A stretch of DNA of 64,000 nucleotides. Origin: a bacterium (GTDB lineage: Bacteria; CLD3; SB21). This document shows positions 54,931-62,604 of this stretch, one piece after another. Below the pieces are notes generated by a model. The model saw nothing but the letters and a program-made list of their open reading frames with translations. It searched no databases and was not told the origin of the DNA. The number at the start of each line of letters is the position of its first letter. Position 1 is the stretch's first letter. The stretch is taken from the NCBI GenBank assembly GCA_008933615.1, contig WBUR01000005.1, positions 55,613 through 119,612 of the forward strand. Direction: 5' to 3'. Both the position numbers and the translations under genes were made by a program.

Positions 54931-54978
54931 TTAAAAAAAGGAGGTATTTTGAGTGTAAGGAAGTTTTATGTGAGGTAG
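54931..54978 (+). repeat. Direct repeat, copy 2 (relic of an anti-sigma 3' end)
   Basis: Codons for LKKGGILSVRKFYVR and stop lie in the reading frame of the upstream lipoprotein, after its TAA at 54916-54918. The match to 53670-53720 is 12 of 15 residues with one codon deleted. This is a duplication scar, not a gene by itself. Confidence 0.85.
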
Positions 54979-55016
54979 ATGGAAACTTGTGTTGTTTTTC
55001 TAGGAAACCGTTAACT

Positions 55017-55613
55017 GTGTCTACTATCGTTCTAAATAGTAGGATAATCTTAAGATATTTGATTGCCCTATTCAATGTTGCTCTAATGTTTTCCTGCAGT
55101 AAGAATGACGGCCCCAAAGGTTCTGAAGACTTTCATTTCGGACTCGCCGATTCAGTGGAAATTGATACCTCGATCTATGTCGTGAATTGCTACGAACACG
55201 ATACCCTGTCTCTACTGCCAATTGAAGACAAAATGCTGCTCTATTTGATCTTAACTGATAATGACGGCGATTATTACAACGGAGTCTGTTTACAATTATG
55301 GCTACGTACGTATAAGTATTATCCGGATTTGTGTTATCAACTGGCGGCTTGTGATTCCATTGGAAAGAACCTGTATTTCAGAGTGAGCGGCGTTCAAGAC
55401 TATGGTACTTTGCCGGGAGTTATGTGCCCGCTAGCTTTTGGGCGAGCAACACTATTCAAGCAATATCCTGTTTCAGCGCAGACGTCAAAGATCGTTATTG
55501 TCAAAGGGGCCTACATCGACAGGTACGCGTTATCTGTCACATGGAACTCATTTCAGGTTCTGCCTATAGACACCAATATTTCAAAATTAGAAGGATTTTC
55601 TGACAGCAGATAA
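55017..55613 (+). CDS. Small hypothetical lipoprotein
   Basis: I do not recognise this protein. From GTG 55017 (AGGAA 10 nt upstream) it has 198 residues, starting with a hydrophobic signal and a lipobox-like MFSC (Cys27), then SKNDGPKG. The frame is open further upstream to 54876, across the lipoprotein end and the duplication scar, but that would bury the signal. The mature part is beta-rich with several cysteines and tyrosines (NCYEHD, YYPDLCYQLAACDS). It ends 132 bp before the CHAT gene, which converges on it. Confidence 0.65.
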   Translation: MSTIVLNSRIILRYLIALFNVALMFSCSKNDGPKGSEDFHFGLADSVEIDTSIYVVNCYEHDTLSLLPIEDKMLLYLILTDNDGDYYNGVCLQLWLRTYKYYPDLCYQLAACDSIGKNLYFRVSGVQDYGTLPGVMCPLAFGRATLFKQYPVSAQTSKIVIVKGAYIDRYALSVTWNSFQVLPIDTNISKLEGFSDSR

Positions 55614-55684
55614 TTAATAAGGAGAACCGGCAAACGACATTCAAAGATTACGGAACGAGAAGAGGTTATTAAGCAGGAGTTTTA

Positions 55685-55709
55685 TATCGCGGATTTGAAA
55701 TCCGCGATA
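55685..55709. terminator. Perfect 12-bp palindrome between convergent genes
   Basis: TATCGCGGATTT and AAATCCGCGATA are separated by a single G, between the lipoprotein gene ending at 55613 and the CHAT gene ending at 55746. A stem this long between convergent genes is likely to act as a terminator, although no T run is directly adjacent; a dispersed palindromic repeat is the alternative. Confidence 0.55.
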
Positions 55710-55745
55710 CTGAAAATACAGAGTTGCTTAAAAAAAATACACAAC

Positions 55746-58700
55746 TCACCTCCCTATCAGCACAAACGCGCTCCAGTCCGCGGGATACGCGTATTTTTTT
55801 TGCCGGATGAAATCGAGTTTGGCTTTGCGTAAAGACATTGACAGATCGTTACCAGAGAGAACGTATTCATAAAATTTTATCATCAGTTCAGACGCCGACT
55901 CGTCCCCCAACTGCCACAGCGAAACCAGCACGTTCTTTGTGCCGGAGTAAATGAATCCGCGCGTGAGCCCCATGATACCTTCGCCTTTGACCACCTTGCC
56001 TATGCCGCTCTTGCATGCGCTGAGCGCGACCAGTTCCGCATCCAGTTTCAGTCCGTAGATCTCGCCCGCATACAATATCCCGTCATCCGGTGATACCGAA
56101 TCTTTCTGCGAAAAAATGATCCCGGATAATTTCGGATTGGATTCGTTGATGAACCCATGACTTGCCACGTGAATGAAACGGAAATTTTCGGCGGCCGATT
56201 TGAAGCTCCCCTCCCCGGCCCGGTCTTTGACATAAATTTGTCCCCTGCGTCCGTTTTTTTCAAATGACTGCAGGATCTCGTTCACTTCTTTTTCCGTGTA
56301 CGGCAGTTCCGCGAAGCGCGTGCCCAACATGGTCACGTCACGGGTCGTCGTGTCCGCCGCCGAACTCTTAATGTATCCTTCGGTCAGGCTGTCGGAAAAA
56401 ACCGGCGCAAATCCTAAAAATCCGCCGCCTTCTTTTTTATTCTGCGAAACGATCAGGCCGGCGGAATAGTAATAACTGATCGTAAAGTTTCTGATAAGAT
56501 AAGGCAATTGAGTGAAATCAATGCCTTTGAGAAAATTCACCTCTTTGGTCAGCAGCATGTCAAAGGGCAGGTAATTCAAAATGCCGTCGGGAATGACGAT
56601 GATCCTGCCGCCGGACTTGAGTTCCTGCGTCACCGGGGCGATCAGCCAGCGGTAAGCGCGGTACGCCGCCGGAGGATATCGTTTAAAATCAAGGTCCGTG
56701 ACGGAGCGGCGCACTTCGGACACTACGGATTCGAAGGCCGTATCTTTCGGAAAGGATCGGAATGCGAACTGCGACGCATTGAGCGTAAATATAAACAGCG
56801 CGCTGTCGCCGGTAAAATATTCCACCAGCGTCGCATCGCCTAATCGTTCGCGCACCGCGGCCATAGTTACCGGATGCGGACGATACTTCAGGCGGAAGTA
56901 ATTGGGATAATCGTATTCCAGTGAACGAATCAATCGATCGTACTCGGACCGTAATGCAAACACACGGTTCTCATACTCCTTGATCTTTATGGTGTCTTTG
57001 CTTTTGTTCCCTGCCTCCTTTTCGATCTGCGTATCGTAGAGCGACAATTTCAGACGGAGATCCTTTTCTTTTGCCAGCAGGCTGTCCGGGATGCCGGCAA
57101 ATTTACGCGCATCTGCGTCGAACATCGCTTCGAGAAGCACGCCCGCTTTGCTTTTTTCGGAGAATTCGAACGCTTTTTCAGCGTAGATCAGTTCGCCCGT
57201 CAGCTGATACAGCCGGTGGCAGACGCGTATTGCGTTCTCGTACTCGTTCTTCGCTTTTTTCCCGAGAAAAAGTTTCGATCCCTCCGCGCGGTAACTGTAT
57301 CTCATGCGGTCGATGAGTTCGGATATGAGTTCAAATGTTTCCAGCGATTGCTCCAGCGATTCTCTGCTCTGCAATTGCAGAAATTGTTTTTCAAATAATT
57401 CCGCCTTCAGGCTCAGCGCGTCAAAAACATCCGTCTCGGAAAGCGTATCGGACAGAACCGGGTTGAATGTACCGGAACTGTTTTTACTCATTCCAACAAC
57501 CGACCGCAGAGAATGCTGCGCCAAACGAAGCGCTTCGTCTACGCGCCCTTGCCGCTCTTCGATCCTGGCCAATCTGCGATAGGACTGCGCAACCAACGGA
57601 TGGTTTTCGCCGTGAATTTCCTGAAAAAGTTCCCATGCGCGCCGGAATGATACGCCCGCGCTGTCGTACTTTTCTTGTTCAAAATAAACGTCGCCGATCG
57701 ACAAATAACCTGTTGCAACTTCTACATGGCGCTCACCGTAGATCGCGCGGTTCATAGCTAGTGCCTGCTCATATTGGCTGAGCGCAAGTTCGAATGATTT
57801 TTTTTCTTTGTAAACCTGGCCAAGATTGTTATAGCTCATCGCGAGAAACGGATTGTCTCCCTTAAATATTTTTTTCCGAATGACAAACGATCGGTCATAA
57901 TAATATAGTGCCTGATCGTAGTCCTCCTGATTGGAGAAAAGTATTCCCATATCGTTGTACGTATTGGCGACGTCGGGATGTTCCGGGCCTAAGGTCTCCA
58001 TTCGAATGGACAACGCCTTTTTATAATAGGTCAGCGATTTTTCTACATCGCCTTTGAGGTCGTAGACGATGCCGAGGTTGCTGTAGATCGTGGCAACGCG
58101 CGGATGGTTTTCTCCGAGCGTTTGTTTGATAATATCCAGCGCTTTGGCGTACATTGCTTCCGCGTTATCATAGTCCGCCATAATACGGTACACCACGCCG
58201 AGATTAATATAATTCGAAGCGATGCCCTTGTTCCGCGCCCCCAGCGCGGCGATGCGAATTGCCAGCCCTTTTTTATGATAGTTAATCGACTTTTCGTAAT
58301 CCCCTTTATAGTAATACACGATACCAAGATTCGTATACGTGGCGCCGGTCGCCGTTCCGTTGTCGCCGAATTTTTCAGACCGGATCCTCAGCGCTTTTAA
58401 ATGGAATTCCAGTGACTTATCGTATTCCCCCATAACCTGGTACACCACAGCCGTGGATGAGTATGCGTTGGCAACTTCCGGGTCATCCTGCCCCCATAGA
58501 GCTGTAGCGGCGCGGGCAAAACTGTCGCAATACAACAGCGCCAGATCGTATTTGGCGATCATGCGGTAGGAGACGTTGGTAAGGTCGAGACATTCAACGT
58601 AGCGTCTCCAGGCTTTGTGCGTTTGGTATAACGAACCGGCCATCCGGTACCGGACGATGGAACTGTCATACTGAGATTCATTGTAAAATTTATCACCGGC

Positions 58701-58847
58701 GGCAAAATACGTATTCGCCAGCGTCGTATCCCGTGTGATGTCTTTTTTCAAATCCTGTGCATTTTTTTTCTGGGCAGTAACGCACGGAAGTGAGTAAATC
58801 AGGAAAAAACCGGAAAAGACAATTCCATAACAAATTTTCAAATACAT
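55746..58847 (-). CDS. Exported TPR-CHAT protease-like protein
   Basis: Read from ATG 58847 (GAGGA 5 nt upstream; the frame reaches 58859), the protein has 1033 residues. An N-terminal signal (ICYGIVFSGFFLIYSLPCVTA) marks export. About ten tetratricopeptide repeats follow, each with patterns such as VANTYNDMGILFSNQEDYDQAL, up to residue about 460, then a helical linker and a C-terminal CHAT domain. The caspase-like pair is intact: His897 in HVASHGF and Cys945 in LSACKSGIG, with GEGIMGLTRGF after. CHAT proteins are clan CD peptidases; TPRs usually bind the partner or substrate. It lies convergent with a sigma/anti-sigma module and divergent from two secreted proteins. Confidence 0.9.
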   Translation of the reverse strand: MYLKICYGIVFSGFFLIYSLPCVTAQKKNAQDLKKDITRDTTLANTYFAAGDKFYNESQYDSSIVRYRMAGSLYQTHKAWRRYVECLDLTNVSYRMIAKYDLALLYCDSFARAATALWGQDDPEVANAYSSTAVVYQVMGEYDKSLEFHLKALRIRSEKFGDNGTATGATYTNLGIVYYYKGDYEKSINYHKKGLAIRIAALGARNKGIASNYINLGVVYRIMADYDNAEAMYAKALDIIKQTLGENHPRVATIYSNLGIVYDLKGDVEKSLTYYKKALSIRMETLGPEHPDVANTYNDMGILFSNQEDYDQALYYYDRSFVIRKKIFKGDNPFLAMSYNNLGQVYKEKKSFELALSQYEQALAMNRAIYGERHVEVATGYLSIGDVYFEQEKYDSAGVSFRRAWELFQEIHGENHPLVAQSYRRLARIEERQGRVDEALRLAQHSLRSVVGMSKNSSGTFNPVLSDTLSETDVFDALSLKAELFEKQFLQLQSRESLEQSLETFELISELIDRMRYSYRAEGSKLFLGKKAKNEYENAIRVCHRLYQLTGELIYAEKAFEFSEKSKAGVLLEAMFDADARKFAGIPDSLLAKEKDLRLKLSLYDTQIEKEAGNKSKDTIKIKEYENRVFALRSEYDRLIRSLEYDYPNYFRLKYRPHPVTMAAVRERLGDATLVEYFTGDSALFIFTLNASQFAFRSFPKDTAFESVVSEVRRSVTDLDFKRYPPAAYRAYRWLIAPVTQELKSGGRIIVIPDGILNYLPFDMLLTKEVNFLKGIDFTQLPYLIRNFTISYYYSAGLIVSQNKKEGGGFLGFAPVFSDSLTEGYIKSSAADTTTRDVTMLGTRFAELPYTEKEVNEILQSFEKNGRRGQIYVKDRAGEGSFKSAAENFRFIHVASHGFINESNPKLSGIIFSQKDSVSPDDGILYAGEIYGLKLDAELVALSACKSGIGKVVKGEGIMGLTRGFIYSGTKNVLVSLWQLGDESASELMIKFYEYVLSGNDLSMSLRKAKLDFIRQKKYAYPADWSAFVLIGR

Positions 58848-58999
58848 GACCGTCCTCATTGTTTTAAAAGCCGGTGTAGATTAACTTTTGGAATATAGCC
58901 ATTTTTGACAATTTTTGAATAAAAATTGTAATTTTTTTCAACTCAAATACACTATCTGTTCTATAGGCCAAATCCCAATCCTTCTAAGGAAACTGTTCT

Positions 59000-61900
59000 A
59001 TGAAAAACAAATACTTACAAGTAACACTTGCGACGCTGTTACTCAGCATTGCTTTTTTTGTCAGCATCTCATCTTCCGGCATAGACAAAAACAAGTCCGG
59101 AAAGCTCCGTTTACGCAAGCCCGACATCGTCGATCTTGTTTTTGTCAACTACAACAACTGGTCGTATGTCATGCGGAATAACGGGAGTTACATGTATGAC
59201 GCACCCGACGCCGATCACAACAGCAATAATGCCGGAGGGATATTCCCCCGTAGCTCCGGTGTAACTATTGTCTATGCAGGTGGAGTCTATATCGGTGCGC
59301 TCAAAGACGGTATCCCCGTAGTGAGCGAAACGGAATTTTCCACTGAATTTCAGCCCGGGAGGATCGTCAATAACGGTGTTTCCTTCGAATCACTCAAAGC
59401 CGAAGACCCTCTGCTTCCGTCATTAAAAGTTCACCTCATCGATCGTAATGACACTAAAGATTGGCCGGAAGAAGCCCTGCGCGATCAATTTGGTAGCCCT
59501 GCTCTCATTGCCGATGCGCAGACCTGGGCAGTGTTTAATGATCTTGATACCTCACTCAATCAAGAATCTCTGCAGGAAAGCCCCAATCCGGGATTAGGTA
59601 TAGAAGTTGTTTTGGAATCGTATGCATTCAACGCGCCGAAGATCGGCGATGTGGTGTTCTTGCGATATACTCTTGCCAACAAGACGACTGCAGATTACAC
59701 ACAGTCGTATTTCGCCAGCTGGATGGATGCCGACGTCGATAATGCAACTAATGATATCGTCGGAACGGACACCGCGCGCGGTATGGCATTTGTATACAAT
59801 ATTAGCAATGAGCCGGCCGGAGATAAAGTGGTTGGGTTTGATATCCTACAAGGTCCCGTCGTTCATGATACAGAGATCCCGGCACGCGATCTCCTTCGAA
59901 ATCAAAATAATAAAACGAAACTTACCTATGACCTTGACAAAAATCGCTTCGTCAAAAATAATCTTCCGAGTGGCCGTATTGCCTTAGGAGCCGTCAGTTC
60001 TAATCTTTACTCCGGCGGAATGGATCCGGTTGACAATAAAGAACGTTACAACCTCATGCGCGGCGCTGAAAAGTCTACTGGCATCATGAAGTTTGGCTGC
60101 GGCTTAGATGACTATTTTGTTTTTCGCGGTAATCCCCTCACCGAACAGGGAACTTGCGATGTTGCAGGAATCAATAATCCGAGAGGAGGCCTTTTTGCTA
60201 CGGCGGCGGATCAGCGTATGTCGATCGCCACCGGCCCGTTCACGATCAAGGCCGGCGAGTCGCAGGAAATATGGGTTGGCGTGGTCGGCGCATCGGGAAA
60301 TAACCGGCTCGATGCTGTTGCAAATTTATTTGCCACCGATGATATTGCGCAGTCATTTTTTGACGCCGGATTCCCCTCTCCCGCGCCACCGGAAATTCCG
60401 AATCTTTCGGTTACTGCTTTAGACGGACGCGTATCTCTCACCTGGCAGAATAATGCCGAACTCTCCGATGACCTCGCCGGTGACTTACTCGGTATCTCCG
60501 TTGCCAATGGATATAACGCCGATTATGTCAAACGTGATTTTCAAGGGTATCGTGTGTATCGGAGTCTCACCGGGTTGGATGGAAGTTTTCAGCTCCGGGC
60601 GCAGTACGATGCGGTAGATACGCTTGGACTTCTGTCGTATCGATTTCTAAATAATAATTCAAATCTTGAAATTGCCGAGTTGAATTTCGGTACCAATACC
60701 GGATTGCGATACAGCTTCATCGATTCCAATCTGACCAACGGACAGAATTATTTTTATTCCGTCACGGCGTACGACGCACAGCCGTATATCGCAGGGCCGG
60801 ACAGTATGCTTTTTGACGGAAAATTAATTCTGAAACCCTCAGGCATCCCCGTGTCCCTCGAATCGTCTATCTTGTCAAATACCGTGTCCGCCGTGCCGCA
60901 GAAACTAAGTTCGTCATTCCGCTACGATGCGATGGCCGATTCTTCCCATGCCCGGCATATTCAAGGCGTCTCTGATGGCTACATCGAACTTGAAGTGGCT
61001 AACCCCGCCGCGGTAGTAGATGCCGACTACACTGTGGAATTTTATGAACTCCCGGATTCCGTCAATGGCAAAGCGGTAATGTACAGCGGATCAACGCATG
61101 CCGGCCAGCTTGTTTTTCGGGTTATGAAAAATTTTTCGCCGGTTATGTTTTCAACCAAGGTAGACGATAAGAATACATGGATCGACGGAGGTAACGGCAT
61201 TTTGGATCTGGACGGGAACGGTAACCTCACAAACGGCGATCAGGTCTTTGATGATCGTTTATTCAGCACGTCAATTGCCATTCCAGGTACACCGTCTATG
61301 GAACAGTTTGATATTTGCGAAGGTGTTTTGGTGAAAGCTTTTAGACCCGAGTTGAAAGGTGTGTCCGCTATATATACAAATGGACCGCAATACACGACGG
61401 CAGGTCTTGCGGCCGGAACGCGCTGGTTCAACAGTGTTAATTTTGGTTTACCTGATGGGCTGCTTGGCGGAGGCGTAGGCCTTGCCTATGGTTTCTTTGG
61501 GTCGCCGATTGATCCTGCTGATTTGAAGACGATAGAGCTTCGTTTCTCACGCACAGTATGGCAAACGGCTTACGGCCATACGGGCGCGTTTGGAAATAAT
61601 AATGAATTTTTCCCTGTTCCGTTTACCGTGTGGGATGTGGATCAGGAAGATGCTTTGCCGGATCGCCGGCTGAATGTTATGTGCCGCGATGGTAGTGCAT
61701 TCAACGGTAACGGCTGGTATTTGGATAACGTTTTTGGAGGTGACGGTTCAGGGCCGTATCAAAGAAACTATGCGCACGTGGTGTTGTCGGATTATGATTC
61801 AACGGTAGGATCACTGACCGGGCTGAACGCCGGAAATACAGAGACCATTTGGTCAACGGCACTTACTCCGCGTGAACGTGTAGCGGCAGTAGGCGCACCG

Positions 61901-62470
61901 GCTGACGGATTTACTTGGAATGATCTGTTGAAAACAGCGCGCACGGTAGGAAGCCCGAGCGGAACGACGGTTGATGCAACGGAAAGAGATGCCATTTATG
62001 CTCAGATTCCGGATGAAGGGATATTGAAGTTGACGGCTCCGAATTTGCTCACATCCGAAGATCAATTCTCTTATTCCACCACGGCTCGTACCGCTGCCTC
62101 AAAATCCGACACAAAACGCGCGATGAAGAACATCAAAGTGGTTCCTAATCCCTTTTACAAGTATTCATCCTTCGAAACTTCGTTGAACAAACTCATCAAG
62201 TTCACCAATCTCCCGTCATCGTGCACGATCAAGATATTCACCGTAGCAGGTGATCTTATTCGCACATTGAATCATAACTCAGCTTCGGACAATGACCGTG
62301 TGAATAACCGCCCGTATGATGATTCTTACTCACCCGCAGACGACGCGACTTCGATCGAACGATGGGATTTGAAAACCGCCAACGGCCGCTATGTGGCAAG
62401 CGGTATGTACATCGCGCTCGTGGAATCGGCGGAAGGAAAACGATTAGTTAAATTTGCGATCATACAATGA
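59000..62470 (+). CDS. Large secreted protein with type IX-like C-terminal domain (paralogue 1)
   Basis: The protein has 1156 residues, a signal peptide (residues 1 to about 28), a conserved N-terminal block after it (KLRLRKPDIVDLVF, NNWSYVMRNNGSYMYD), several beta-rich regions, a fibronectin type III domain near 470-600 (PPEIPNLSVTALDGRVSLTW) and a terminal sorting-like domain (IKVVPNPFY, FTNLPSSCTIKIFTVAGDL, NGRYVASGMYIALVE, KFAIIQ). Such tails guide FCB proteins through the type IX system. Function unknown; surface or extracellular. AAGGA precedes the ATG by 9 nt. A tandem paralogue follows. Confidence 0.85.
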   Translation: MKNKYLQVTLATLLLSIAFFVSISSSGIDKNKSGKLRLRKPDIVDLVFVNYNNWSYVMRNNGSYMYDAPDADHNSNNAGGIFPRSSGVTIVYAGGVYIGALKDGIPVVSETEFSTEFQPGRIVNNGVSFESLKAEDPLLPSLKVHLIDRNDTKDWPEEALRDQFGSPALIADAQTWAVFNDLDTSLNQESLQESPNPGLGIEVVLESYAFNAPKIGDVVFLRYTLANKTTADYTQSYFASWMDADVDNATNDIVGTDTARGMAFVYNISNEPAGDKVVGFDILQGPVVHDTEIPARDLLRNQNNKTKLTYDLDKNRFVKNNLPSGRIALGAVSSNLYSGGMDPVDNKERYNLMRGAEKSTGIMKFGCGLDDYFVFRGNPLTEQGTCDVAGINNPRGGLFATAADQRMSIATGPFTIKAGESQEIWVGVVGASGNNRLDAVANLFATDDIAQSFFDAGFPSPAPPEIPNLSVTALDGRVSLTWQNNAELSDDLAGDLLGISVANGYNADYVKRDFQGYRVYRSLTGLDGSFQLRAQYDAVDTLGLLSYRFLNNNSNLEIAELNFGTNTGLRYSFIDSNLTNGQNYFYSVTAYDAQPYIAGPDSMLFDGKLILKPSGIPVSLESSILSNTVSAVPQKLSSSFRYDAMADSSHARHIQGVSDGYIELEVANPAAVVDADYTVEFYELPDSVNGKAVMYSGSTHAGQLVFRVMKNFSPVMFSTKVDDKNTWIDGGNGILDLDGNGNLTNGDQVFDDRLFSTSIAIPGTPSMEQFDICEGVLVKAFRPELKGVSAIYTNGPQYTTAGLAAGTRWFNSVNFGLPDGLLGGGVGLAYGFFGSPIDPADLKTIELRFSRTVWQTAYGHTGAFGNNNEFFPVPFTVWDVDQEDALPDRRLNVMCRDGSAFNGNGWYLDNVFGGDGSGPYQRNYAHVVLSDYDSTVGSLTGLNAGNTETIWSTALTPRERVAAVGAPADGFTWNDLLKTARTVGSPSGTTVDATERDAIYAQIPDEGILKLTAPNLLTSEDQFSYSTTARTAASKSDTKRAMKNIKVVPNPFYKYSSFETSLNKLIKFTNLPSSCTIKIFTVAGDLIRTLNHNSASDNDRVNNRPYDDSYSPADDATSIERWDLKTANGRYVASGMYIALVESAEGKRLVKFAIIQ
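60269..60395 (+). repeat. Identical block shared with 63874-64000 (copy 1)
   Basis: These 127 bases match 63874-64000 without a mismatch (offset 3605), while the surrounding parts of the two genes differ at many positions. The second copy runs to the window edge, so the block may be longer. Confidence 0.95.
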
Positions 62471-62482
62471 AAACTATTAACC

Positions 62483-62517
62483 GCCTGCCTGCGCGAAGCG
62501 CTTCGGCGAAGGCAGGC
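62483..62517. repeat. Imperfect 35-bp palindrome between the paralogues
   Basis: GCCTGCCTGCGCGAAGCG is followed by CTTCGGCGAAGGCAGGC, a near-palindrome lying 12 bp after the stop of paralogue 1 and 87 bp before the start of paralogue 2. It may be a terminator, an RNA-processing site or a copy of a dispersed palindromic element; no T run follows. Confidence 0.75.
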
Positions 62518-62604
62518 AAAGGACGCAGAGAACGCGAAGAAAATCTGCTGCGTTTTGTGGTTAGAAAAGGATTTATTTACAACCAATTCGCAGCAAGGTG
62601 CCTT

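Noticed and set aside
54876..55016. Upstream extension of the small lipoprotein gene to 54876
   Set aside because: It crosses the end of the previous gene and the duplication scar in another frame and would bury the hydrophobic signal and lipobox.
55746..58847. Type III-E CRISPR association of the TPR-CHAT protein
   Set aside because: No Cas7-11, Csx30 or CRISPR repeats were seen, and the protein carries a signal peptide; only the analogy is kept as a hypothesis.
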